64,000 bases of DNA, taken from assembly GCF_029910655.1 (NCBI RefSeq), contig NZ_CP123897.1, positions 5,073,547-5,137,546 on the forward strand, read 5' to 3'. Below the pieces are notes generated by a model, which made no database searches, was not told the origin of the DNA, and saw only the letters and a list, made by a program, of their open reading frames with translations. This document shows, piece by piece, positions 31,971 to 43,994 of the stretch. The position numbers and the translations under genes were made by a program. Source of the stretch: Methylomonas sp. UP202. Lineage in GTDB: Bacteria > Pseudomonadota > Gammaproteobacteria > Methylococcales > Methylomonadaceae. Position 1 is the first letter of the stretch. Each line of letters starts with the position of its first letter.

Positions 31971-32819
31971 TCAAGCGGCCGCAGCCCCACGCCGAGCCAA
32001 TCCGCCCAACCAGGCTAGACCGACCAAGCACAGCCCGCCGGCCGCCGGCAACGGCACCGAACCGACGTAGTAATCGCGGTTGTGGTATGAATAGCCATAT
32101 TGGCCGTTATAGGTTGTGTTTTCCACGTACAACTCCCGCTGCATATCGTCGGCGGCAAATTGCAGCACCCAGTTCGCGCCGTCCCACGCATAATTAACAC
32201 CAACCAGATGCAAGGCTTGGTAAGTTCCGCATCCCTCGGATATGCAAACCAGAAGCGGCTCGTCGGCCACCAGATCGCCAGCTTCGACGCTACCTTCCGA
32301 ATTCAGCGCCACGCTCTGATAAGCCCCGCCGGCCGCCAATGCCTGATCGTTCAACTGAAAATTCAGCACATCCGGATAGGTCGTGTCGCCAAGATGCATC
32401 AACACGGACTTGTCCACGGGCGTCACGTGCTCAAAGTACAACGCCGCGTTCCCGCCGCCCGTGCCGTAGCGCGAAGCCAGCTTCAGCCAAACCGTCCCGG
32501 CCAATGGCGTGCTTTCGTTGATTTGCGCCTGGGCCGCGGCTTCTTGAAGATTCAACACCGGATAATCCGAAATATCGACTGCGGCGGACGGCGCGATCAG
32601 CGAATAGCGCAGCAAGTAACCGTCGAAGGTACCGGCCTGATAGCGAAACGCGGCGATCCCGGCCAAATCGAAATCGCTTTGGTCGGCGACGCTGCAATCG
32701 GCCTCATCCAGGCAGTCCTGGATAGCCGACGGCAACGACTGGAGGTCGCCGAGCGTGGCCGCTTGCAGCGGCGCGTGCAGCCAGCAAAATCCGGCGACAA
32801 TTGATAATTTCTTAAGCAT
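31971..32819 (-). CDS. Secreted PEP-CTERM protein
   Basis: 282 residues from the ATG at 32819, which has AGGAG at a good distance. Signal peptide LSIVAGFCWLHAPLQA, a mature part with a Cys pair in IQDCLDEADCSVAD and another in LLVCISEGCGTY, and a C-terminal VPLPAAGGLCLVGLAWLGG followed by RRG, a variant VPLPA sorting tail. It is convergent with the diguanylate cyclase and only 6 bases away. Nothing in the mature part is recognised. Confidence 0.8.
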   Translation of the reverse strand: MLKKLSIVAGFCWLHAPLQAATLGDLQSLPSAIQDCLDEADCSVADQSDFDLAGIAAFRYQAGTFDGYLLRYSLIAPSAAVDISDYPVLNLQEAAAQAQINESTPLAGTVWLKLASRYGTGGGNAALYFEHVTPVDKSVLMHLGDTTYPDVLNFQLNDQALAAGGAYQSVALNSEGSVEAGDLVADEPLLVCISEGCGTYQALHLVGVNYAWDGANWVLQFAADDMQRELYVENTTYNGQYGYSYHNRDYYVGSVPLPAAGGLCLVGLAWLGGLARRGAAAA

Positions 32820-33068
32820 GTTCCACTCCTGTTGATGTCCTTGTTCGAATCGGTATGCCCACCGCTGTGTTCGGCGCCCGCCGATCGCTCTAGCAGGCCA
32901 GACCAGTGTAGAGTCATTCCGGGCATTCCGCCAGCGCCCCGCGAACATCCGGTTCCATCAAGAATCGGCCACGATGAAAAACCGGGCAGGGAGGGAGTTT
33001 GGCCGGGATTATCGGCGTTCCGGCGCGGGGATATCCGCGCCATGTCCGACGCCGTCCATGACAAGGGC

Positions 33069-35099
33069 TTAGCCGCGATAGGTGGACGCGTGATTAAAGA
33101 AGTCGAAGCAGGTTTTCAAGCCGTTAACCGCCGCCGGCGATAGCGATTCCGGGAACTTGACGCCGTAATGATGTTCGTCGTCGACGACTTTATACCAGAC
33201 GATCCGGCAATCCAATTCCAGCGGCGCCTGGTGCGCGTACTGATCGATGTTGTCGTACGGAATACGCAACTGAACGGCGATGGTTTCATTCTCCCCGCAC
33301 GGCAGCGGCAGCGGTAAACGCAGACAAGCACCACTCATGCTGAAATCGGCGGTTACCCCGTCCAGACTTCTATTCTTCGCATCGATATGCGCCAGTAGAT
33401 AATGGCTGGTGCGAGGAAACCGGCGGTGTTCATTGGGGATGGGCGTCGTTTTCCTGTTGGCATCGAAACTGAAATGCTCCAGCATGGCCCGCAATTTTTC
33501 GGTGACCACATACAGGTCGTCGCTGACGGTCCGGGTGATATGTACTTTGGATTCGTTTTGACCCAAGGCTTCGAACAAAGCCTCGACACGGGTCTGCAAC
33601 CGGGACACGTTGTCCAGTTGATTGCGGGTGACGTCGGATATTTGTTGCGCGGTCGACGCGTTTTCCTCGATCTGGCCGACAATCCGGTGTATCACCACGC
33701 TGGTCGACTCGGCTTTTTCCATGCCTTGCTGAGTCGCCTGAATGATCGACGTCATCGCCAGCGTGTTTTCTTCGATGATCTGGGTCAGTTCGGCGATGAT
33801 GCCGGCGATTTCGGCGGTCGCGCCGGACGCGTTTTGCGCCAACTTCCGCACTTCGTCGGCGACGACGGCGAAACCGCGGCCGTACTCTCCGGCCCTGGCC
33901 GCTTCGATCGCGGCGTTGAGCGCCAACAGATTGGTTTGCTCGGTGATGTTGCGGATCGTCGTGGTAATGTCCTGAATTTGCCGATTAGCCTGACGCAACG
34001 CATTGGTTTTGGCCTCGGCGCTTTCCACTTCGCTCACGACCCGCCGCATCTCGTCGAGATTTTCGCTGACCGCCAATAGCCCTTGTTGCGCGGTGTCTTG
34101 GGTTTCCAAGGTGCGCTGGCGAATGGTAAGCGTAAAGCGCTCCACTTCCTCGGTGGAAGAGCGCAACGCATCGGTCGCCTGCCTTACTTCGGTGGAACGG
34201 GCCTGCTCGGAACGATTGGCGTTGGAAATATCGCCGGAGATGTTGGAAATCTGATAGGACGATTGGCCTATCTGCTTACTGGCCATGCTGATTTCCCGCA
34301 TGTGACTGGCCAGGGAGGCGCCCATCATCTTCATGACCGCCAACAAACTCGCGCTATCGTGTCGCGCGGTTCGCACCTCGATATCCAAATGGCCGCCGGC
34401 AATCGTCCGGGCAATGTCCGTCGCGTAGCTGGGTTCGCCGCCCAGCACCGCGAACAGTCTGCGCATCAGCCAATAATTGGCCAGTACGATCAGCAACAAG
34501 GCCAGTCCGGCCACCGTCGCGCTGACGGCGAACATGCGGCTTTGCATGTCCCGTTGCCGTACCGATGCGGCATTGACGCTTTGTTGCAAGCGCTCAGCCA
34601 ACTGGTCCAGACTCGTGGTCAAACTGGCCGAAGCGGCATCGAAGCCATCGTTCGGCGCTTTCATGATCAGATTGCCGGCTTCGCGGCCATCGCGAAAATA
34701 GGCATTGGCCATGCGTTCGCCGGTGGCATACAGATTTTCGACCGAGCGATCGGCATCGGCGATCGCCGCGCGCAACTCCGGCAGCATCGTCGATAACTCG
34801 GCAAGTTCGGCATGTGCGGCGGATTTTTCTTCCCGCGCTACGCCGTAATCGTCTTCACCGACCACCGACGCATCGGTCAGGAATTGTTGTATTTGCACGA
34901 CGTGGTAACGCACGTCCTTGAACGCCAACGACGCACGCATCAAGCGCTGGTTGTCGGTTTCGGCGCTTTGCAGTCCCTCGTGGGTGATCCAGACCACGGC
35001 ATTCCCAACGATTAGAATCAGCGCGACGCCGGCGGTCATCGCCACCAGCAGTTTGCGCAACGAAAAAGCTTCGGTCCCGGAATGGCCGTTCGCAGTCAT
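33069..35099 (-). CDS. Methyl-accepting chemotaxis protein with C-terminal PilZ domain
   Basis: 676 residues. Helix 1 at about 16-38, a four-helix-bundle periplasmic sensor, helix 2 at about 190-214, HAMP ([20 protein letters not shown]), and the MCP signalling domain whose tip reads [27 protein letters not shown]. After it, from about 563, comes a PilZ domain with the cyclic-di-GMP-binding residues RRFPR and DFSMSG. The fusion makes a receptor whose output can respond directly to cyclic di-GMP. No che genes are nearby. It lies downstream of the sigma54 activator on the same strand. Confidence 0.92.
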   Translation of the reverse strand: MTANGHSGTEAFSLRKLLVAMTAGVALILIVGNAVVWITHEGLQSAETDNQRLMRASLAFKDVRYHVVQIQQFLTDASVVGEDDYGVAREEKSAAHAELAELSTMLPELRAAIADADRSVENLYATGERMANAYFRDGREAGNLIMKAPNDGFDAASASLTTSLDQLAERLQQSVNAASVRQRDMQSRMFAVSATVAGLALLLIVLANYWLMRRLFAVLGGEPSYATDIARTIAGGHLDIEVRTARHDSASLLAVMKMMGASLASHMREISMASKQIGQSSYQISNISGDISNANRSEQARSTEVRQATDALRSSTEEVERFTLTIRQRTLETQDTAQQGLLAVSENLDEMRRVVSEVESAEAKTNALRQANRQIQDITTTIRNITEQTNLLALNAAIEAARAGEYGRGFAVVADEVRKLAQNASGATAEIAGIIAELTQIIEENTLAMTSIIQATQQGMEKAESTSVVIHRIVGQIEENASTAQQISDVTRNQLDNVSRLQTRVEALFEALGQNESKVHITRTVSDDLYVVTEKLRAMLEHFSFDANRKTTPIPNEHRRFPRTSHYLLAHIDAKNRSLDGVTADFSMSGACLRLPLPLPCGENETIAVQLRIPYDNIDQYAHQAPLELDCRIVWYKVVDDEHHYGVKFPESLSPAAVNGLKTCFDFFNHASTYRG

Positions 35100-35234
35100 A
35101 GTGCAGAGCTCAATTAAAATGCGTCGAGAATATCAGCGAACAAGTGTAGTCCGAGAAATCCAAGTCGCTAAAGCGACCTGCCGACGCGCTAAGGGCTTAG
35201 CCCGCCGAACCGGGCTGCGCCTAGCCGATCACCG

Positions 35235-37022
35235 TTAACGCGGCAGCGGTTTAACGATACCGAGCTTTTCCATTCGCGAGCGCAGCGTCGTGGACGGCAC
35301 GCCGAGAATTTTGGCGGCGCCCTGATTGCCGGCGATCCGCCACGCGGTAGCGTCCAGCGCGCGCAGAATATGGGCGCGCTCGGCGTCGTCCAGCGTCGCG
35401 ATCGGCGCGTTGGCCTGCACCGCACCGCCGCTAGCGTGGACGCATTCGACGTTGGCCAGTTGCGAACCGTTGGTCAGGATGACCGCACGCTCGATGATGT
35501 GTTGCAATTCGCGGATATTGCCGGGCCAAATGTAGCTTTGCATATCCGACATCAACCGCTCCGGAATCGCGGTGATTTTCTTGCCGAATTTGGTGGCGTA
35601 TTTATTGATGAAATGCTTGACCAGCGGCGGAATGTCTTCCTTGCGTTCGCGCAATGGCGGTAAGTGCACCGGGAACACGTTCATGCGGTAATACAAGTCG
35701 GCGCGGAATTTTCCCTCCTGGGAGAACTGCGCTAGATCGCGGTGGGTCGCGGCAATCACCCGCACGTCGCACTTCAGGGTTTGAGTGCCGCCGACCCGCT
35801 CGAATTCGCCCTCCTGCAACACGCGCAGCAGTTTGGCCTGAATTTCCAGCGGCAATTCGCCGATCTCGTCCAAAAACAAGGTACCGCCGTTGGCCAGTTC
35901 GAAACGCCCCAATTTCCGGTTGATAGCGCCGGTAAACGCGCCTTTCTCATGGCCGAACAATTCGCTTTCGGCCAAATTTTCCGGAATGGTCGCGCAATTC
36001 AGTTTGACGAGGGTCTTGGATTTGCGACCGCTCAGATTATGAATGGCGCGAGCGATCAACTCCTTGCCGGTACCGGTTTCGCCGGTAATCAACACCGTCG
36101 CGTCGGTGGCGGCCACCTGCTTGACTAACGCCATCGCTTGGCGCAAACCGACCGAATTGCCGATCAACTCCTCGCCGTCACGGCTGGCCAGCACTTCTTC
36201 CTGCAGGTACAAATTGATGCCGCGCAAGGTGTTGCATTCGGCTTCGGCCTCCTCTCGAGCCTTGCGCTCGTTAATGTCGCGCAGAATCAGGATATACAAC
36301 TGCTGGCCGGCGGCTTCCACCCGCGATATCGTCGCTTCGATCGGGAAATTGCCGCCATCCGCTCTGACCGCCGCCATCCCTTCGGAAAGCCAGATGGCCT
36401 GTTTATCGGGTACGCCGTTACGAAAATTGGTGAGGGTTTTGTTCAATTCCGGCGCTAAAAACCGGTCGACCGAGCGGCCTATCGTATCGCCGGCCTGACA
36501 GCGAAACATTTGTTCGGCGGCCGCATTGAACAGCGTGATCCGGCCGGCCTGATCCAGCGTCAGAATGGCGTCCATCGCGTTTTCGAAGATGCGCGACAAC
36601 CGCTCTTCCTTTTCCTGCAACTCCAGTTTCAGTTTTTGCAACGTCAGATGGGTCCGCACCCTGGCCAGCACTTCTTCGTGCTGAAACGGTTTGGTGATGT
36701 AATCGACCGCGCCGACGTGAAAGCCCTTGACCTTGTCGGCGGTATCGGCCAGCGCGGTCATGAACAGCACCGGAATATCCCTGGTTGCCGGAATGGCCTT
36801 CAAGTTTTCGCAGGTGGTGAAGCCGTCGATGCCTGGCATCAACACGTCCAGCAGAATCAAATCTGGACGCTTGGCCACCGCCTGATCGACCGCCGCGTCG
36901 CCGGTTTCGGCGCTCAACACTTGGTAGCCGGCGTCCTCAAGCAATGCAGCCAATTCCACCAGATTGATCGGATTGTCGTCCACCAACAGCACGCAAGTGG
37001 CGGCCGCTAGATCGTTGTTCAT
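35235..37022 (-). CDS. Sigma54-dependent response regulator (REC-PAS-AAA-HTH)
   Basis: 595 residues from the ATG at 37022 (GGGGGA upstream). Receiver domain ([28 protein letters not shown]), a PAS domain ([20 protein letters not shown]), the AAA+ domain with Walker [12 protein letters not shown], the sigma54-contact loop GAFTGA, and a C-terminal Fis-type helix-turn-helix ([20 protein letters not shown]). It activates RNA polymerase carrying RpoN. The partner kinase is probably the hybrid kinase just upstream. A near-consensus sigma54 promoter lies about 5 kb away at 42065. Confidence 0.94.
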   Translation of the reverse strand: MNNDLAAATCVLLVDDNPINLVELAALLEDAGYQVLSAETGDAAVDQAVAKRPDLILLDVLMPGIDGFTTCENLKAIPATRDIPVLFMTALADTADKVKGFHVGAVDYITKPFQHEEVLARVRTHLTLQKLKLELQEKEERLSRIFENAMDAILTLDQAGRITLFNAAAEQMFRCQAGDTIGRSVDRFLAPELNKTLTNFRNGVPDKQAIWLSEGMAAVRADGGNFPIEATISRVEAAGQQLYILILRDINERKAREEAEAECNTLRGINLYLQEEVLASRDGEELIGNSVGLRQAMALVKQVAATDATVLITGETGTGKELIARAIHNLSGRKSKTLVKLNCATIPENLAESELFGHEKGAFTGAINRKLGRFELANGGTLFLDEIGELPLEIQAKLLRVLQEGEFERVGGTQTLKCDVRVIAATHRDLAQFSQEGKFRADLYYRMNVFPVHLPPLRERKEDIPPLVKHFINKYATKFGKKITAIPERLMSDMQSYIWPGNIRELQHIIERAVILTNGSQLANVECVHASGGAVQANAPIATLDDAERAHILRALDATAWRIAGNQGAAKILGVPSTTLRSRMEKLGIVKPLPR

Positions 37023-37119
37023 GTCAATCCCCCCTGCGCCCACCGTTTACCCGCCGGGCCGGCGGCTCGCCGAGGAATCGCTCGGCGCGTTTCGATGAGC
37101 TGATCTTCAAACGTAAGCC

Positions 37120-39764
<2,645 letters not shown>

Positions 39765-39786
<22 letters not shown>

Positions 39787-40229
39787 AGTACGTTAACGGA
39801 TTTGATGCGTTGGTTTGCCTTCACCTGATCTTCCCACAAATAAGTCACGGTGCCGGGGTGTTGTTGCAAAGCCTCGACCAGATGCTGGTAATCGTCGTAG
39901 CGCTCCGGCCGTTTGCCGCCCAGGCGGAACACCACCGAGATGGTTTGGTTTTCGTAGGCGGTCGCCGACATGAACGCGACTTTTTGCAGAAAGACTTGAT
40001 AAATCAAAGGATCGCTGGCGTTCACCAATGGCACCGGATGCTCGCCGTCTTTCTCCAACGGCACCCCTAGAAATAATTTACGCGCTTCCTGAACCGTCAG
40101 AGACGGCATCGCCGAATCGACGCTGGTCGCCAATACCAACGATTGCCGGCTGATCGCGCCGGACCGCGCAGCGCCGAACAGCAGCGCCGCCGCCAAACTC
40201 GACCAATATAAAGCGCGCCGGAGTCTCAT
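39765..40229 (-). CDS. Small periplasmic substrate-binding-like protein
   Basis: 154 residues from the ATG at 40229, which overlaps the stop of the upstream barrel gene (4 bases). Signal peptide [19 protein letters not shown]. The mature part ([76 protein letters not shown]) resembles the phosphate-binding PstS-like fold, but only one lobe in length. Its 3' end overlaps the hybrid-kinase start, so it may deliver a ligand signal to that sensor (inference). Confidence 0.75.
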
Positions 40230-41359
40230 GGGAATACCGCGCTCCACTGAAACATCACCTGGCCGTAACGGTCGTCGCGGATATGATCCTGCGAAGCTTC
40301 CACCTTCAGCGCCATATTGCTGTTGACCCGGTAGCGCAAGCCGCCCAGCAGCCTGTCCCGCACGTAGCGCGGAAACAGCGCCAAATAAGGATCGTTTTGA
40401 CCGCCGCGCGTGCCTTCGATCCGGCCGATCAAGGTCCAATCGTCGGCGAACGCCCATTCGGCTTGCGCGTAGGCGTTAAAGAAACTGCCGCCGTTACGCA
40501 AGCCGGCGTCGTGCTCCAGGCGGCTGTTGGCGTAGACCACTTCGCTCAACAGATGCACGCTGTCCTGTTGCCAGTTGGCATAAGCGCCGGCCACGAATTG
40601 CTTCACTTCTCGCACGTCGTTGAGGTCGGACGGAATCTCGGTATAGGCACCGGAAATACCGACCTCGTTGACGCCGAAACTGACCGGCTGATACCCCAAA
40701 CGGAAAGTAGCGCCCGGCCGATGCGAACCGCCCGGCTCGATCACGTTGAAGGCCGACAAACCGCGCTTCAGATACGGTCCGGCGCCGGCGCCGACCGAGT
40801 AATACAGGCCGGCTTCGTCGAATTGATGCACGCCTTCCCAGAACAAACCGGTCAAATGATTGGGAATCACGCCGCCCTGAGTTTCGAAGGCCATGATACC
40901 GGGCCGGCTGGCGGTGTTCTGCAGAAAAGCGCCGTGATGGTACTGCATGTTCCAATAGCCGATCGGGTTGTGAAAGCGGCCCAGCCACAAACTGGACTCG
41001 CCCAAGTGCAAACCGAACTGAATCCGCTCCAGGTTGTGAGTCTTGGTCGACACCAGCCACTCGCCCAGAAAGCGAAATTGCTGGTAATCGGCGGTGTAAA
41101 AGAAGTTCATCTCCGGGATCACTTCGCTGTTGGCCGGTTTCTTTTTCGGGCCTTGGTCGTAGCGATCGATTACAGTCACGGCCGGAAATAACAGCATCTC
41201 GCCCCGAAAATCGCTGGAATCCGGAATCGCCAACTGGTCGGCGTGGCTGTGCCCGGCGGCCGGTGCTGTCGGCGAAACCGCGCTCAGGCCGACCAACAGC
41301 AGAGGCCAGGCGTAATACCTGGCGCGGCGGATTCGAGTCATGAACGGTCGGTTTCGCAT
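40226..41359 (-). CDS. Outer-membrane beta-barrel (porin-like) protein
   Basis: 377 residues, with a signal peptide (ARYYAWPLLLVGLSAVSPTA followed by PAAG) and then alternating hydrophobic and polar strands with many aromatic residues: FRFLGEWLVS, SLWLGRFHNPIGYWNMQYHH, EWAFADDWTLIGRIEG, LLGGLRYRVNSNMALKVEAS. It ends [13 protein letters not shown], close to but not exactly the usual terminal Phe. A His-rich start of the mature protein (AGHSHADQLAIP) is notable. No receptor plug, so it is a porin-like or structural barrel. First gene of the run with the binding protein, kinase and sigma54 regulator. Confidence 0.75.
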   Translation of the reverse strand: MRNRPFMTRIRRARYYAWPLLLVGLSAVSPTAPAAGHSHADQLAIPDSSDFRGEMLLFPAVTVIDRYDQGPKKKPANSEVIPEMNFFYTADYQQFRFLGEWLVSTKTHNLERIQFGLHLGESSLWLGRFHNPIGYWNMQYHHGAFLQNTASRPGIMAFETQGGVIPNHLTGLFWEGVHQFDEAGLYYSVGAGAGPYLKRGLSAFNVIEPGGSHRPGATFRLGYQPVSFGVNEVGISGAYTEIPSDLNDVREVKQFVAGAYANWQQDSVHLLSEVVYANSRLEHDAGLRNGGSFFNAYAQAEWAFADDWTLIGRIEGTRGGQNDPYLALFPRYVRDRLLGGLRYRVNSNMALKVEASQDHIRDDRYGQVMFQWSAVFP

Positions 41360-42064
41360 GCGTTTTTATTATTAGGCGGGTAATCCGGCATTCCGTTGCT
41401 GGCGTTCTGTACGACACCTGATTTCAAAGTCAATAGAATTTATCACAATTCGCCAATAACTCGACGATATTTCGTAGCTAGCCGAGCCAATATCCTAACG
41501 AGCACGCTCTCTTTTCGTCCCGAAACTCAACCTCAAGGTGAAGGGAATCGCTTTAGCCGCGATAGCCGGCGTTGCGAAATCGAAGTATCGGTACCAAGTC
41601 CACCGACTTTCAGCGTAAAGTGGGCGATGGATTTCGCCGAATCGCGTTGGCTGAGCGGAGTCGCGTTGGCAGCTGCGTTGGCCTAGGCCGAATCGCATTG
41701 GCTGAGCGGAGCCACGTTGACTGAGCCGAATCGCGTTGGTTCAGCGGAGCTGCGTTGGCCGAGGCCGAACCGCGTTGGCTGAGCGGAGTCGAAGCCCACG
41801 CATTCACGATCGAGCGGTTTCAGCGACCCTCGGCCGCAACCCAGTCGAACCCGACGACTTCATAGCCCGGACCGGAGCAGGTCACCCTCCGGCGAAAATT
41901 CGGCGCAATCGGCATCGACGGGACACGATATTTCGTATGCGTTACGAAATCCGGTAACCCGTTTCTCCGCCGACAAGCGTTTTCATCTAACCCGGCCACC
42001 CACACAAACACACAAAATACAAAAATATCAAACAGTTAAAAAATACCCAGCATTTCGGTCAAAT
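41360..42064. other. Long intergenic region upstream of the sigma54 promoter
   Basis: About 700 bases without a convincing gene. It holds the minus-strand promoter of the barrel operon, the degenerate tandem repeat at 41641-41797 and an A/T-rich stretch (about 42000-42060) just ahead of the sigma54 site, as is common where activators and bending proteins bind. Confidence 0.5.
41641..41797. repeat. Degenerate tandem repeat, core GTTGGCTGAGCGGAGTC
   Basis: The core is repeated several times with changes (at about 41645, 41697, 41736 and 41774), separated by GCGTTGGCC-type pieces. The last copy ends in GGCTGAGCGGAGTCGAAGCC at 41777-41796, the same 20-mer as at 53655-53674. It is non-coding and its function is unknown. 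Confidence 0.75.
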
Positions 42065-42080
42065 TTGGCACTCGTCTTGC
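42065..42080 (+). promoter_or_regulatory. Sigma54 (RpoN) promoter
   Basis: TTGGCAC-N5-TTGC, with GG and GC exactly ten bases apart, is a near-perfect -24/-12 element. Transcription would start near 42092 and run into the two small genes at 42151 and 42381. An RpoN activator gene lies at 35235-37022. Confidence 0.85.
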
Positions 42081-42150
42081 GATAACAGTACCGACAGACT
42101 TAACCAGTCTTCCAGACTATCGACAAACCGACATCGAGAGAGAAACCGCC

Positions 42151-42330
42151 ATGAAAACCCAAGCCAAAACCAAATGCTGCCGCCGTTGCGGCACCCGTTT
42201 ATCCCGCTGCGAACAAATCTACCTGGAAGGCGATCTGTGCGCGCTGTGCGACCAAATTCTCAGCGAAGCCATGGACATCTTCACCGCGCCGCGTCCCAAA
42301 ACCAAGGGCATGCCGCTACGCCACCTGTAA
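42151..42330 (+). CDS. Small zinc-ribbon-like protein behind a sigma54 promoter
   Basis: 59 residues, starting MKTQAKTKCCRRCGTRLS. Cysteines C10-x2-C13 and C30-x2-C33 (with C9 and C20 nearby) make a compact zinc-ribbon pattern. The basic C-terminus ends KTKGMPLRHL. A purine-rich GAGAGAGAAA lies before the ATG, about 60 bases after the predicted transcription start. Not a family I can name. Its size, charge and Cys pattern suggest a small nucleic-acid- or protein-binding regulator (inference). Confidence 0.7.
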   Translation: MKTQAKTKCCRRCGTRLSRCEQIYLEGDLCALCDQILSEAMDIFTAPRPKTKGMPLRHL

Positions 42331-42380
42331 CGCGCCCTATCCGGCGCTCGCTGCCACCAAACCATTTTCGGAGAACAACC

Positions 42381-42542
42381 ATGCCGCTCGACAAAATAGC
42401 CAAGACCGCCGCTCTTGCATTCAAACGCTACGGGATTACCGCCATCATGATCGTGATCGGCGTGTTTCTGGCGACAATGAACGCCCCGGCCGCCACGGCA
42501 GACCAACCGACTGGCCAGAAGAATGTGAAAACCAGCACATAA
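42381..42542 (+). CDS. Small single-pass membrane protein
   Basis: 53 residues from the ATG at 42381 with GGAGA upstream: MPLDKIAKTAALAFKRYG, then one hydrophobic helix (ITAIMIVIGVFLATMNAPAA) and a short polar tail. It lies 50 bases after the zinc-ribbon gene and probably shares its sigma54 transcript. The helix could also be a signal peptide with cleavage after PAATA. Function unknown. Confidence 0.65.
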   Translation: MPLDKIAKTAALAFKRYGITAIMIVIGVFLATMNAPAATADQPTGQKNVKTST

Positions 42543-42697
42543 ACCGGCAAAATTTAACGAATTCAAGCGAGTAGACCTAACGATTGAAACGGGTCCGGCT
42601 ACACTCCTAACTTAAGAACGGCACATCGCTCCGGCCCAGGTCGAAGCGTCACCGGCCCGAGGCAACATCCACCGATTCATCCAAGGACGACAGCCTT

Positions 42698-42730
42698 AAG
42701 GCGACCACCCACCGGCGGCCGCCTTTTTTT
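42698..42730 (+). terminator. Probable terminator of the small-gene transcript
   Basis: AAGGCG at 42698 can pair with CGCCTT at 42720, enclosing GC-rich sequence and followed by a T-run. It is in the right place to end the sigma54 transcript. The inner stem is irregular. Confidence 0.4.
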
Positions 42731-42743
42731 TGCGCCCGGTTCT

Positions 42744-42948
42744 CCTGGGCCGGTAACCAGCCCCATCGCACGACAACCATCCCCCACGCGTGGTCGGAGT
42801 ACAAACCTAGGTTTGTACTCCAGTGCGCCAAACCGGTCAGCGCGTCTAAACCTCGGGGCTCGCTCCGCTCGCCCGGCCCGGCGATCCCGCCGGGCTACCC
42901 GCTGCCGGACCCGGCCGGATGGACCTCGGACCAAGCGGAACGCCTGGT
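42744..42948. repeat. Direct repeat, distal copy, with palindrome
   Basis: About 205 bases that match 42995-43200 with substitutions; copies are about 252 bases apart. Each carries a perfect 26-bp palindrome (half-site GGAGTACAAACCT; here 42796-42821), the 8-bp hairpin described below and a piece of FGE-gene 3' end. The arrangement suggests duplication of the 3' end of a target gene. Confidence 0.85.
42876..42895 (-). repeat. 8-bp stem, 4-base loop hairpin, copy 3
   Basis: GCCCGGCG-GGAT-CGCCGGGC on the minus strand, identical to the hairpins following both variable regions at 43128 and 44360. Confidence 0.85.
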
Positions 42949-42982
42949 TGCTCCTAACATAGGCGGGGTGAACACCACGGAA
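42876..42982 (-). pseudogene. Remnant of a third FGE-fold gene 3' end
   Basis: On the minus strand this reads P-AYVRSNQ-AFRLVRGP, aligning residue for residue in spacing with the ends of the two intact FGE proteins (P-x7-GFRL). A one-base indel then shifts frame relative to them, while the following bases stay close to identical through the hairpin. No upstream FGE domain is attached. It is a degraded copy of the same target-gene end. Confidence 0.6.
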
Positions 42983-42994
42983 GCCGCCTTTTTG

Positions 42995-43200
42995 CCTGGG
43001 CCGGTCGCCATCCCACAGCGCACGACAGCCATTCGCCACGCGTGGTCGGAGTACAAACCTAGGTTTGTACTCCAGTGCGCCAAACCGGTCAGCGCGTCTA
43101 AACCTCGGGGCTCGCTCCGCTCGCCCGGCCCGGCGATCCCGCCGGGCCACCCGCTGCCTGACCGGGCCCGATGGACCTCAGGCAAAGCCGAAAGCCCAGG
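42995..43200. repeat. Direct repeat, proximal copy, with palindrome
   Basis: Partner of 42744-42948. Its palindrome lies at 43048-43073, just beyond the stop codon of the FGE gene that ends at 43098. The GC-rich right half is the end of that gene. Confidence 0.85.
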
Positions 43201-43988
43201 CCGTCGCCGGCGAGGTCGGGCTGGATCGCGTGGCGGAGGGCCGAGCGAGTCCTCCAGGCGCCGTTGATCCAGGAGCCGCCGCGAATCACACGGGATTGGT
43301 CTTGGCCTGTCGGCCCGAGCGGATCGCTTTGCGCCTGCGCGCCGTATTCGCGCCATCCATCCTTACACCATTCGTAGACATTGCCATGCATTTCGTACAA
43401 GCCCCACGGGTTGGCCGGCAGGCTCTTGACCGGTACGGTCCGTTCCCGGTACTCGCCTGGCTCGCCGCCGGCATACGGATAATGGCCGGCGTAGTTGACT
43501 TGCGCCGGCGTGATGTTGGCGCCGAAACTAAACGGCGTCGTGGTGCCGGCCCTGCAGGCGTATTCCCATTCCGCTTCGCTGGGTAGTTCGACCTGGCAAC
43601 CGGGCAGTAAAACTTGTAGCTTTTCCAGAAACTGTTGCACGTCCAGCCAACTGACCTGTTCCACCGGCCGGTCGGGATCATCGTTGAACGCACTGGGGTT
43701 ATTGCCCATCACCGCCAGCCACAAGGCTTGGGTACAAGCCGTGTCTGCAAGCCAGAAACCCCGGCTAATCGTCACCGGATGTTGCGGGCCCTCGTCGCTA
43801 GACCGGTCCGGCTCGCCCTCCGGCGAGCCCATCCAGAAGCTGCCGGGTTCGATCCAACGCAGGATTTGCGTCAGCACCTCGGCCCCACCATCAACCGCGA
43901 TGGCCGCCCAAAGCCCATAGCGATCATCCCCCCAGGCATTGGCGAACGGCGGCGGAAACGGGTCGGGGAAGCGGGCGGGGTCTATCAT
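43098..43988 (-). CDS. FGE/SUMF1-fold protein, predicted DGR variable protein B
   Basis: 296 residues. After an N-terminal stretch (PPPFANAWGDDRYGLWAAIA) comes a complete FGE-sulfatase/SUMF1 domain: WIEPGSFWMGSPEGEPDRSS, DEGPQHPVTISRGFWLADTA, LPSEAEWEYACRAGTTTPFS, GLYEMHGNVYEWCKDGW and VIRGGSW, ending LGFRLCLRS. The two active-site cysteines of true formylglycine enzymes would lie just after GGS-Y/W and are absent, so it is a binding scaffold, not an enzyme (inference). Residues about 240-263 form the variable region described separately. The stop is followed by a palindrome. It is the last gene of the TIR-MoxR-vWA operon, 6 bases after the small ORF, and a recent paralogue of the FGE domain of the 926-residue protein. 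Confidence 0.88.
   Translation of the reverse strand: MIDPARFPDPFPPPFANAWGDDRYGLWAAIAVDGGAEVLTQILRWIEPGSFWMGSPEGEPDRSSDEGPQHPVTISRGFWLADTACTQALWLAVMGNNPSAFNDDPDRPVEQVSWLDVQQFLEKLQVLLPGCQVELPSEAEWEYACRAGTTTPFSFGANITPAQVNYAGHYPYAGGEPGEYRERTVPVKSLPANPWGLYEMHGNVYEWCKDGWREYGAQAQSDPLGPTGQDQSRVIRGGSWINGAWRTRSALRHAIQPDLAGDGLGFRLCLRSIGPGQAAGGPAGSPGRASGASPEV
43128..43147 (-). repeat. 8-bp stem, 4-base loop hairpin after variable region B
   Basis: GCCCGGCG-GGAT-CGCCGGGC, about 55 bases beyond the last variable site. Known DGR targets often carry a short-stem, 4-base-loop cruciform just downstream of the variable region; this matches in stem and loop length but not in the known loop sequence. Confidence 0.75.
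43201..43268 (-). other. Variable region B (DGR-like)
   Basis: Aligned without gaps to 44433-44500, it differs at 20 of 68 positions. Nineteen are first or second codon bases, one is a third base. All 14 changed codons change the residue (for example Tyr/Ile, Asp/Gly, Phe/Asp). At 14 sites one copy has A on the coding strand; the other six never conflict with an A template. Flanks are identical for 26 and 95 bases. Confidence 0.85.
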
Positions 43989-43994
43989 CGCAAA

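Noticed and set aside
39810-40070. Plus-strand ORFs opposite the kinase, dnaX, rne and TonB genes
   Set aside because: Shadows of strongly coding GC-rich genes; no ribosome sites and no recognisable domains.
41641-41797. CRISPR array
   Set aside because: The repeats are degenerate, without uniform spacers, and no cas genes are present. The same holds for 53565-53659, where units are directly joined.
42677-43356. Long minus-strand frames through the repeated region (about 150 codons)
   Set aside because: They read FGE-gene ends and palindromes in wrong frames; Arg/Gly-rich composition and lack of start signals mark them as artefacts of GC-rich repeats.
43098-43988. Annotation as formylglycine-generating enzyme or sulfatase modifier
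   Set aside because: The active-site cysteine pair is missing and no sulfatase is encoded nearby.
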